Shown here piece by piece: positions 14,682 through 21,546 of a stretch of DNA of 22,095 nt (the first letter of the stretch is position 1; each line of letters starts with the position of its first letter). Under the pieces are notes generated by a model. The model did not search any database, was not told the DNA's origin, and worked only from the letters and a program-made list of their open reading frames with translations. Made by a program: the position numbers and the translations under genes. The DNA is from FEN-987 sp049521055. Its GTDB lineage: Archaea; Thermoproteota; Bathyarchaeia; 40CM-2-53-6. The stretch covers positions 1 to 22,095 of the forward strand of contig JBEKPE010000020.1 in assembly GCA_049521055.1 (NCBI GenBank), read 5' to 3'.

Positions 14682-16220
14682 ATGTCCTACGTCAGCATCT
14701 CGAAACCTGTCAAAGACAGAATTGTGCAGGCTGCACGGGACACTGAAACCGAGATTATTGGGCTACTACTTGGCAAACTCCAAGACGACACAATAATCAT
14801 CGAAGACTCGACCACTCACGAATTCTCATCCGAACCCCACCGCGTCATGCTGCCGCCCAGCTCATTAGCAGTCATAGCGGACCAACTCCTTTCTGGACGC
14901 CTGAAGGGCAACATCGTAGGATGGTACCACTCACATACAAGCGGAGGGCTGTTCTTTTCCGAGACGGATATTTCAACCCAAAAAAAGCTACAGCAATTCT
15001 CATTCTTGATTACAGGCGTGGTGGTTGATTCAACGAACGGTGAAGTCGGATACTTCAGAGTGATCCCAGGAACTGACAAGGCCATTCGGATCCCCGAAGG
15101 CAACATTATTGTTTACTCTGATCCAAAGGACGCCACTCCACCTCCTCAAAGAACGGCTACAGTTGTAACCCCCACGCCAACTGTAGAAGTCCGAAGACAT
15201 CCCCCTGCACCTCAGGTCCTGCCAAAGCGTGCAGCGCTGGCGATAATTCTGATTGCTCTGGTCATTTTAGTGGCAGGATTTGCAGGCCTGATCTATAGTT
15301 ACAAGCTCTCCCCACAATCATCGGTAGCAATCATCCACAGCCCCGTCTCGGTGGGCACTATTGGAACACCAATTACTGTTACTGCCAACACAACTGGCCC
15401 TGCGCACAACGTAACTTTGGTTTATGGCCCAGAAAAACAGGGCCCAATCACAGATGCCCTCATGAATTCAGTAGCGGCTGGAGAATTCAGCTACGTGATC
15501 CCAGGCAGTCAGGTGACTGGGAACATGGCCTATTACATCAAAGCATCCGATGCTACAGGCAAGCAAGTTAACACAACCACATACCACATTCTCGTTTCTG
15601 ATTTCAACATTCTACCACAAACTAGCTCGCTTACCGTGTACAGAACAAGATATGCAGTGACAAGTATCCAGTTGGCGTCCATCAACGATTTTACACAACA
15701 GGTCCAACTCTCGGCAAGCGGAAATCCCAGCGGCTTAACGATCACATTCTCGAGAAGCCCTGCCCCTACAGGAACAACGGTGAGCCTGAATGTGACCGCC
15801 GACTCGACTACCCCTAACGGCACCTATCCAATAGCTCTGATTGCTAGCTACCCACCACTTCAATCAACTCAGGTAACTAGACAAACGACAGTCAACGTGA
15901 CGGTAGCCGATTTTGGACTCCAAGCCTCACCAAGCAGCGTTATAGTGCAGGCCGGTTCAAAGGCAACACTTAGTCTGAGTTTGACGCTCCAAAAGGGGTT
16001 CGTGGACCCTGTGAACATAACCCTGCTGAACCTTCCGCAGGGAGCACAGTACACTTTAACAGGCAACCCGACCGTTCTACCTGGAAGCCCCGGGACGACT
16101 ATGATAACAATCCAGATAACAATACCAGCCTTTACAAAGCCGGGAACATACCCTATCGTAATCGAGGCAGTTGGAGGCGGGCTCGTACACGCCCTGACTG
16201 TCGAGCTTACAGTAAGGTAG
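14682..16220 (+). CDS. Membrane-anchored JAMM/MPN metalloprotease (Rpn11-like) with large ectodomain
   Basis: 512 residues. Residues 1-140 form a JAB/MPN domain with the complete JAMM zinc motif: Glu24 in EIIGLLLG and HSHTSGGLFFSETD, giving His83, His85, Ser93 and Asp96 (H-x-H-x7-S-x2-D). Such enzymes cleave isopeptide or C-terminal bonds of ubiquitin-like proteins. After a Pro/Thr-rich linker, KRAALAIILIALVILVAGFA (from about residue 182) is a transmembrane helix. The preceding positive charges place the protease in the cytosol and the remaining 300 residues outside. That ectodomain is Ser/Thr/Val rich and strand-like, with at least two Ig-like repeats (FNILPQTSSLTVYR and FGLQASPSSVIVQ starts). 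First gene of the operon. Known archaeal Rpn11 homologues in such operons (for example Caldiarchaeum) are, to my knowledge, soluble, so this fusion is unusual. Confidence 0.93.
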   Translation: MSYVSISKPVKDRIVQAARDTETEIIGLLLGKLQDDTIIIEDSTTHEFSSEPHRVMLPPSSLAVIADQLLSGRLKGNIVGWYHSHTSGGLFFSETDISTQKKLQQFSFLITGVVVDSTNGEVGYFRVIPGTDKAIRIPEGNIIVYSDPKDATPPPQRTATVVTPTPTVEVRRHPPAPQVLPKRAALAIILIALVILVAGFAGLIYSYKLSPQSSVAIIHSPVSVGTIGTPITVTANTTGPAHNVTLVYGPEKQGPITDALMNSVAAGEFSYVIPGSQVTGNMAYYIKASDATGKQVNTTTYHILVSDFNILPQTSSLTVYRTRYAVTSIQLASINDFTQQVQLSASGNPSGLTITFSRSPAPTGTTVSLNVTADSTTPNGTYPIALIASYPPLQSTQVTRQTTVNVTVADFGLQASPSSVIVQAGSKATLSLSLTLQKGFVDPVNITLLNLPQGAQYTLTGNPTVLPGSPGTTMITIQITIPAFTKPGTYPIVIEAVGGGLVHALTVELTVR

Positions 16221-16256
16221 TTTAGGCTCCTATATGGAGAGACAGGCAGCATGAGT

Positions 16257-16264
16257 GGAGGTGA
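16257..16264 (+). promoter_or_regulatory. Strong ribosome binding site of the ubiquitin-like gene
   Basis: GGAGGTGA, a full match to the archaeal 16S 3' end, ten bases before ATG 16275. It is by far the strongest ribosome site of the operon, in line with a need for more modifier than enzyme. Confidence 0.7.
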
Positions 16265-16274
16265 ATGATAGAAG

Positions 16275-16517
16275 ATGAAACTATTCATTCAAGCGCCTAT
16301 CGGCCCCCAGACGGGTCTGGCGGAAATCGACGTAATCCCCGACCACACGGTTGCTGAAATTAAGCAACAGGTGTGTACGTCATTCGGAGTTGACCCGACA
16401 ACGGTTGCTCTGATGTACGGAGGCGCAATATTGGACGAAGGCACAACCATAGCAAGATCAGGCATTCCAGAAAACGCGCAACTCGCCCTCATGCCGTACA
16501 ACATAATTGGCGGGTAA
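16275..16517 (+). CDS. Ubiquitin-like modifier ending in Gly-Gly
   Basis: 80-residue beta-grasp protein resembling ubiquitin: opening strand MKLFIQAPI, the helix TVAEIKQQVCTSFGV (ubiquitin TIENVKAKIQ), LMYGGAILDEGTTIARSGIP (ubiquitin LIFAGKQLEDGRTLSDYNI) and the terminal NIIGG. The stop codon follows the second glycine directly, so no precursor processing is needed before E1 activation. Only two lysines are present (Lys2 and Lys30), which limits chain formation; Lys30 aligns with the buried ubiquitin Lys27. It lies 54 bases after the JAMM gene and 12 before E2. A sulfur-carrier role (MoaD/ThiS/Urm1) is the alternative, but the E2 neighbour argues for protein conjugation. Confidence 0.93.
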   Translation: MKLFIQAPIGPQTGLAEIDVIPDHTVAEIKQQVCTSFGVDPTTVALMYGGAILDEGTTIARSGIPENAQLALMPYNIIGG

Positions 16518-16529
16518 GGCTGAAACCGA

Positions 16530-17123
16530 TTGGACGCTACTCTGCTCTACAAGGAAAAGAGCCTCCTCAACCACCAATTCCCCACGATCACAGCCCTAAA
16601 CGACCCCCCTACCCAGTTCGAGGGTCTAATCCGGTGCGAGAAAGGAGAGGTAAAACGGCTTGCCGAGAAGGGAGTCTGGCCCTTCACAGAGTACGTGAAT
16701 TGGAACAGATTCAAACTCGACCTGCCACCTGAATACCCACTGAAGCCTCCCGTGGCAACTTGGCTCACAGATATCTCTCACCCGAATATTGTCCCCAACA
16801 TCCCGAATGCGGTTTGCGTGTCCGTCCTAGGAGAAAAATGGGATCCACGACTCAAACTAATCTCGGTCGTCAATTCACTACACTACCTCCTGACAGACCC
16901 AAACCCACAAAGCGTCTTCGACAACGCCCGCGCCTTGAAAGCTGCCGACGTTTGCCGATCACATGGGTTCCCTAGAATGACCAAGTTCAAACCGAAAGAG
17001 GACGCGGACGATACCGTTCATTTCAACATAGTGCCTATCCCGAGGTCCCCAACCATACTCTCCCAACCCGGTGACATAGTAACATTCACCCTCCCCGGGA
17101 GAGACAACCGGACGCCCCGATAA
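16530..17123 (+). CDS. E2 ubiquitin-conjugating enzyme homologue
   Basis: 197 residues, TTG start. The UBC fold signature is clear: PPEYPLKPPVATWLT (eukaryotic YPxxPP), the HPN tripeptide at 84-86, catalytic Cys96 in NAVCVSVLGEKWDP, Trp104 eight residues later, and LKLISVVNSLHYLLTDPNPQ, which matches the conserved E2 helix ending LLxxPNP. It would accept the modifier from E1 as a thioester and transfer it to lysines. The presence of both HPN Asn and Cys indicates an active enzyme. About 50 residues follow the core, with basic KFKPKED and a strand-rich VHFNIVPIPR/VTFTLPGR tail, not typical of a minimal E2. The stop overlaps the E1 start by one base (TAATG). Confidence 0.94.
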   Translation: MDATLLYKEKSLLNHQFPTITALNDPPTQFEGLIRCEKGEVKRLAEKGVWPFTEYVNWNRFKLDLPPEYPLKPPVATWLTDISHPNIVPNIPNAVCVSVLGEKWDPRLKLISVVNSLHYLLTDPNPQSVFDNARALKAADVCRSHGFPRMTKFKPKEDADDTVHFNIVPIPRSPTILSQPGDIVTFTLPGRDNRTPR

Positions 17124-18373
17124 TGAAACTTCGTGCCTCTATCCCACGGTATAAGCAAATTGAGATCGACCTAACCCCTGCAAAAACTATCAAGGAATTC
17201 AAACAGATAGCCTGTGGAAAACTAGGCATAGAAGCTGGCCTTACAAAATGCCTACTCCACGGTAAGCAACTGACAGAATCATCAACCGTCGCCCGACTCA
17301 AGAACGAAAAAGATCCGGTAATTCTAGACTATCTCTGGGCTCGGCAACTTCTCGTCTGGGGTGCCAAGGGACAACAGAAGATTCGAAACGCAACAGTACT
17401 TTTGGCGGGCGCGGGAGCTATCGGTAATGAAGCTGCGAAAAACCTCGCCATGCTTGGGGTTGGAAGAATCATAATAGTGGACCGCGACAGTATCGAACTG
17501 TCAAACGTAAGCCGAATGATCTTCTTCCAGCCTAGGGACCTAGGCAAAAACAAGGCCGAATTCTTGGCAAAGAACCTTCATCTGAGGTATCCATTCGTGA
17601 CGACTACCGCTTACCGCTGCGATCTTGAAAGTATGCCCTTGAAACTCTACCTCGATTCCCAAGTGATCCTTTGCGGTTTGGACAACGTTATCTCACGAAT
17701 CTTCCTTACTCAAACATGCCGTAAATACTCCATTCCTCTAATCGACGCTGGAATAATCGGATTGAACGGAAGGGTTCACTCGTACCTACCCCCCGATGAC
17801 GCATGCCCAATTTGCATGTTCCCCACGAACCAGTACTCCAACATCGCAGGCCTACGTAACCCATGCGAGGCGCCATTAGAACAAGAAACCGTCCCTTCCT
17901 TTGCCACATCGATTTCCCTAGTCTCCTCGATTCTCGCACAAGAAGCTGTCAAAGTAATCCTCGGTATAGAGGAATACAAGGCAACCACGAAGTGGCCTGA
18001 GAAAACAGGCCAACCGCTCAGATCAATCTTGTTCGTCGACCTCAAGAACAACCGCTATAGCACCATGGACCTCAAACGAAGCGAACGATGCATAGTTTGT
18101 GGGAAAGACGGAACGGGAAGAACTCTAGTCCCACGAAATGACCTACCGCTAAATAGCCCTCGTGCGTCCAAGGCCACGGTAGAAGACTCAATTCGTAAAG
18201 CATCTAACCTTGCCAAGGGAGAGCTCACCATTTTCGCAGAAACCTCGGAGGGTACACGAAGGATAGAGGGCAAATCGTTACTCCGTAAGGCTGGGAAACA
18301 GGGGGATTACCTGAGAATCTTGGCTGAGGGCAAGAACCAAGAACTCCACGAATCAATACTTAGACTCACTTAA
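17123..18373 (+). CDS. E1-like activating enzyme with N-terminal ubiquitin-like domain
   Basis: 416 residues. Residues 1-70 form an extra beta-grasp domain (TIKEFKQIACGKLGI helix, LLHGKQLTESSTV turn) without a Gly-Gly end. Then comes the ThiF/E1 adenylation domain: RQLLVWGAKGQQKI, the ATP loop GAGAIGNE (96-103), Asp120, Arg131, Lys144 and GLDN at 185-188. Zinc cysteines are C228/C231 and C323/C326. Cys248 in RNPCEAP is the likely catalytic cysteine, followed by the crossover helix FATSISLVSSILAQEAVKVI. The last 90 residues (ATVEDSIRKASNLA, GELTIFAET) look like a small ubiquitin-fold tail that could recruit E2. One adenylation domain implies a homodimer, as in MoeB and UBA5. It would adenylate the Gly-Gly modifier encoded two genes upstream. 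Confidence 0.94.
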   Translation: MKLRASIPRYKQIEIDLTPAKTIKEFKQIACGKLGIEAGLTKCLLHGKQLTESSTVARLKNEKDPVILDYLWARQLLVWGAKGQQKIRNATVLLAGAGAIGNEAAKNLAMLGVGRIIIVDRDSIELSNVSRMIFFQPRDLGKNKAEFLAKNLHLRYPFVTTTAYRCDLESMPLKLYLDSQVILCGLDNVISRIFLTQTCRKYSIPLIDAGIIGLNGRVHSYLPPDDACPICMFPTNQYSNIAGLRNPCEAPLEQETVPSFATSISLVSSILAQEAVKVILGIEEYKATTKWPEKTGQPLRSILFVDLKNNRYSTMDLKRSERCIVCGKDGTGRTLVPRNDLPLNSPRASKATVEDSIRKASNLAKGELTIFAETSEGTRRIEGKSLLRKAGKQGDYLRILAEGKNQELHESILRLT

Positions 18374-18508
18374 CCTCAATTTTGAAATATCCATGTCAGT
18401 TTCTCGCACACTCCAACGTACCTGGCCTCAACAACTCCATCTTCTATGTGGAAAAGCAACCATCCATATGCCTACTCTCAATGGGCAATCGTTAAGAACG
18501 GCCTACAA

Positions 18509-18523
18509 ACACTTCCTTAGTGT
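18509..18523. repeat. Inverted repeat just upstream of the zinc-finger gene
   Basis: ACACT-TCCTT-AGTGT, perfect five-base arms, ending ten bases before ATG 18533. It could be an operator or a small 5' hairpin; five-base arms can also arise by chance. Confidence 0.4.
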
Positions 18524-18532
18524 GTTCGGAAC

Positions 18533-18937
18533 ATGATTCCCTGTCAATCATGCGGCAGACCAAACGCCGAGGATGCACGATTCTGTTTCAGTTGCGGCGC
18601 TCAACTATCAAGGGTTCCTCCAGTCAAGGTTGAAGTGAAATCCCCATTAACTGGCCAGACTGTTCCAGGCCCAAGATCTCCTCCCATGTACACCCCGAGG
18701 CAAATCCAGACGCCGGGAAGTTGCTACTACCACCATGACCTACCATCTGCATTCGTTTGCTCGCGGTGCGGCAGATCGATTTGTGCAGGTTGCAATAAGC
18801 AATATGGAGTGCTAAGCTTCTGCACCGAATGCTATTGGATGCTGGCGCCGAAGTTCAGTTACGGGCAGTACCAACAGAACCAACCGTACCCTATGGCATA
18901 CCAACAGCCAGAGCAAAGCTGGAATCCGTTCTTCTAA
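18533..18937 (+). CDS. Zinc ribbon plus B-box/RING-like zinc-finger protein (candidate ligase or adaptor)
   Basis: 134 residues, soluble. A zinc ribbon at the N-terminus (C4, C7, C18, C21; IPCQSCGRPN and FCFSCGA) is followed by a Pro-rich linker and an eight-ligand module: C64, H67, C76, C79, C84, C87, C97, C100 (CYYHHDLP, VCSRCGRSICAGC, FCTECYW). Spacing resembles B-box/RING cross-brace domains. The tail is Gln/Pro/Tyr rich. It lies 159 bases after E1 on the same strand, where the Caldiarchaeum operon has a small RING-finger protein. The same two-module layout occurs in the membrane protein at 13525, but here the last three ligand pairs are complete. E3 function is inferred only. Confidence 0.88.
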   Translation: MIPCQSCGRPNAEDARFCFSCGAQLSRVPPVKVEVKSPLTGQTVPGPRSPPMYTPRQIQTPGSCYYHHDLPSAFVCSRCGRSICAGCNKQYGVLSFCTECYWMLAPKFSYGQYQQNQPYPMAYQQPEQSWNPFF

Positions 18938-20604
18938 GCTAAACGGCCCTCTCTCTTCAAACGCTCAGTTATTTCCTTCAACTGTTCAATAGAGATCCCA
19001 AGCTCTGTTGATGCCTCGCTCAAAGATATGATACCCTCGTGTTTCACGATGTAGTCGTACACCTTATTCTCCGTCGAAGGTTCGACGAGTGTCGCAACCG
19101 GGGCTCCACATTTCTCGCAGAACTCTGCACCTTTCGGCACATTGTTACCGCAACTGTTGCACACTACTAGCGACCCTAACAAAGCCTGGCCGGTTTTTTG
19201 TGGGCGAACGGTGGCAGCTCTGCCGTTAACCTTACTCCTCCTGTGAACCACTACCGCAGTAACTCCCACGGCAGCAAAAGCTACGGCGCTCCCGCCAAAG
19301 AGCAGGATCAGTGGGACGTAATCTATTCCCCATTCGGCCTGCACAACGTACGGTCCATTGACTGTTAACGTCCACGAGTTCCCTGTGTTGTTCAGCGTCT
19401 GAGTTGGTGGATCAACGGTCCAACCTGTAAGCGCATACGAAACAGGCCAGGTACCAGAAGAAATTGAGGAAGTAATCGTTGCGGTCGCCCCTCGATCGTA
19501 CCAGCCCGATCCGGAAACCGTTCCGTAGGTAGAGCGCACGTCAACATAATACTGTGTCATGTAAGATAGCGTCACGTTTAGCGGACTAATGACCAAAACT
19601 GAGTAGGATAGATTCTTCGATACAGAACCATTGTAAGACCAACCTGTGAATCGCAAGCGCTCCACTGTACTCAAATTAATAATCGACGGCGCCGGTCCCA
19701 GTTGCACGCTAGAATTCGCATCGTACCAACCCGCGTGGGTCTCATTGTAGGAGGAAGAAACACTCGGCGAGGAGTACGTCACAGTTAGGAGGTATTGAAC
19801 AAGATAACTGGCACTGACAATTTTCGGCCGATCCATCAACAGCATCCCGGAAGGTTGCTGTCCCGTGTATTCTCCACTCCAATGCGCGAACTCTAGGCGC
19901 GTATTCGATGAAGTAGTCGCGACCATACCCGCAGAAAAGTTAGCCTCCACGCCCGAATCATACCACCCAGAACCTACCAAGCCAGTGACGTTCGCAGGGT
20001 TCGACTCAACAGTCAAGAAGAACTGGGTCTTCCAATTTGCGATCGCGACCTTTGGACCGCCCATAACTATCGCATTCGAAGTCAACTGCGTCCCCGTCGC
20101 GTCGCCGGACCAACCAGTGAATATGTTTCGCGTTCCTTGCCCTTCGGCGATTTGTTGATCGTCCAAAATTGCGTGAGCCGTTGAACCAGCGTTGTACCAT
20201 GCCTGGCCGGTCGCTGAACTAAACCCAGTCTCCACGGACAGAAAATATTGAGGAATGTAAGTGAATAGATGGTTGCCGGGTGAGCTGACACCCCACTCTG
20301 TAGTATTCTCGTAATATCGTGTCCCATTTCCGCTCCCTTGCACATAAGAATCGACTAGGATGACATGCGGATTGTTATTTACCGAAAGAGTCAACGTGGC
20401 TGAGCCCCCGCCGCTCAGTGTTGCGTTAAAGCTCCCATCGACGTAGACGTTCGTTGAAAGGCTAGGCGGTAGACCCTGAACTGTGACAGTAACGGTGTAG
20501 GTGTTGTCGCCAAGTACGTAGGACACATTGAGAGCGACCAGGACCATGGATAAGGCAATAATCACTAGCAATCGCTCTGAGGACCCCAAAGTCAGCCGTC
20601 TCAA
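18934..20604 (-). CDS. Surface repeat protein with transmembrane anchor, cytosolic zinc ribbon and winged helix
   Basis: 556 residues. An N-terminal signal segment (RLLVIIALSMVLVALNVSYV) is followed by four repeats of about 75-80 residues, each beginning QYFLSVET / QFFLTVES / QYLLTVTY / QYYVDVRS with a GWYD/N-x-G turn and FTGW/FAHW segments, like bacterial InlB-B/Flg_new repeats; many N-x-S/T sites fit archaeal glycosylation. Near the C-terminus a helix (PLILLFGGSAVAFAAVGVTA) precedes RRSK, so the tail is cytosolic. The tail holds a zinc ribbon (CNSCGNN, FCEKCGA) and a winged-helix-like end (VYDYIVKHEGIISLSEAS, LKEITERLKREGRL). It converges on the zinc-finger gene with a four-base overlap. 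The start is TTG 20604, with TATA candidate AAATACTTAAGG 23-34 bases upstream. Confidence 0.88.
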   Translation of the reverse strand: MRRLTLGSSERLLVIIALSMVLVALNVSYVLGDNTYTVTVTVQGLPPSLSTNVYVDGSFNATLSGGGSATLTLSVNNNPHVILVDSYVQGSGNGTRYYENTTEWGVSSPGNHLFTYIPQYFLSVETGFSSATGQAWYNAGSTAHAILDDQQIAEGQGTRNIFTGWSGDATGTQLTSNAIVMGGPKVAIANWKTQFFLTVESNPANVTGLVGSGWYDSGVEANFSAGMVATTSSNTRLEFAHWSGEYTGQQPSGMLLMDRPKIVSASYLVQYLLTVTYSSPSVSSSYNETHAGWYDANSSVQLGPAPSIINLSTVERLRFTGWSYNGSVSKNLSYSVLVISPLNVTLSYMTQYYVDVRSTYGTVSGSGWYDRGATATITSSISSGTWPVSYALTGWTVDPPTQTLNNTGNSWTLTVNGPYVVQAEWGIDYVPLILLFGGSAVAFAAVGVTAVVVHRRSKVNGRAATVRPQKTGQALLGSLVVCNSCGNNVPKGAEFCEKCGAPVATLVEPSTENKVYDYIVKHEGIISLSEASTELGISIEQLKEITERLKREGRLA

Positions 20605-20844
20605 TTCGACTTGTCGGATTTCGAACCTTAAGTATTTTACAACACTCTATGGTGTTCGTTAAATGCCGAAAGGGGATTCATTTTAGACTGGTTCAATGAA
20701 AATTGGACCAACCCGTACCTGTAATGGGATTTAAGTTATGTCCCGCCACCATCAGCTAACTCAGTACAGCCGACCTTAACGATCAAGAGGCACTCGACGT
20801 GAATAAGGCAAGAGGAGAAACTAATTTGGAGTTAGGAGGATGGA
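20605..20844. promoter_or_regulatory. Divergent intergenic region
   Basis: 240 bases. On the minus strand AAATACTTAAGG (20627-20638) is the TATA candidate for the surface protein, predicting a leaderless TTG transcript. On the plus strand GATTTAAGTTAT (20728-20739) is a possible TATA about 110 bases before the nuclease gene, and AGGAGGA at 20834-20840 is its ribosome site. Confidence 0.45.
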
Positions 20845-21144
20845 TTGGAAGGAATGGTGTCCACGCCTTACACGCGGGGTCGTAGCCGCGAATATCAAGT
20901 TCTAAGGAAGCTAAGGGAGGAAGGTTGGTTCTGTAGCCGTAGCGCAGCCTCACATGGTCCCGTAGACATCTTCGCAGGTCGGGCCGGAAAAATCCTCATG
21001 GTTCAGGTGAAGAGCGGAAAAGGAAGGGCCACCGACGCAGAGCGAAGAATCTTGAAACTTTGGGGCGAAGCATACCGGGGGACGGTAGAGATTTGGAAGT
21101 ATCGAAAAGGCAAACCTCTAGAACGAGAACTCGTCTATGAATGA
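20845..21144 (+). CDS. Small PD-(D/E)XK nuclease-like protein (Hjc/YraN-like)
   Basis: 99 residues with the restriction-endonuclease-like core: an early helix with glutamate (GRSREYQVLRKLREEGW), the RSAASHGPVDIFAG stretch carrying the metal-binding Asp, and ILMVQVKSGK carrying the E/Q-x-K strand (here Q-V-K), as in Holliday-junction resolvase Hjc and relatives. The acidic residue before the catalytic lysine is glutamine rather than glutamate, so activity may differ. TTG 20845, four bases after the AGGAGGA ribosome site, is taken as start; ATG 20854 is nearly as good and removes three residues. It could resolve recombination intermediates, but other small nucleases of this fold are possible. 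Confidence 0.82.
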   Translation: MEGMVSTPYTRGRSREYQVLRKLREEGWFCSRSAASHGPVDIFAGRAGKILMVQVKSGKGRATDAERRILKLWGEAYRGTVEIWKYRKGKPLERELVYE

Positions 21145-21165
21145 ATAATAAGCCACGCAGATCGC

Positions 21166-21511
21166 TTAACTTGTTGTCGATAGCAGCTTCATCCGATCCA
21201 TACTCTCGTCAATCGCCTTCTGAGAAAGACCCCGCCCGAGGCCTCCGTCCTTTCTAAACACCGCTTTACCCTTTTTGAATATGATAATGGTCGGAACGAC
21301 CCCGATGCTGAAGACCTCCCAAAGCGGGTTGTCGTCGTCGCTGATATCCAGAGAGGCCCATGCAATGCCGTTCTTGTCCGCCGCGGCTTGAAAGGCTGGG
21401 TAGAATCGGGTGCAGAACGGACACCATGAAGCGAGAAAGAGAACGGCCAGTGTTCCTTTGGACCTCAGAGTCTCGCCGTTGAAGTCCTCGAATTTTAGCT
21501 CCGTTTTCCAT
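21166..21511 (-). pseudogene. Thioredoxin-like protein, frameshifted near its start
   Basis: From codon five on, the frame encodes a thioredoxin-fold protein: LKFEDFNGETLRSKGTLAVL, the redox motif ASWCPFCTRFYP, LDISDDDNPLWEVFSIGVVPT with the conserved cis-proline, and IIIFKKGKAV, ending MKLLSTTS. This frame has a stop just before it and no start codon. The ATG at 21511 is one frame off; removing a single A from the AAAA run (complement of 21504-21507) gives METELKFEDFNGE, a natural thioredoxin start. About 114 residues when corrected. Either a homopolymer error or a fresh mutation. WCPFC differs from the classical WCGPC and is seen in thioredoxin-like and glutaredoxin-like proteins. Confidence 0.82.
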
Positions 21512-21546
21512 TACCAAGGTGTTGTAGGTGCGACCCTACTTTCAAT

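Noticed and set aside
21266..21517. 83-codon minus-strand frame starting at the thioredoxin ATG
   Set aside because: Its sequence is a shadow; the overlapping frame encodes a clear thioredoxin fold with WCPFC.
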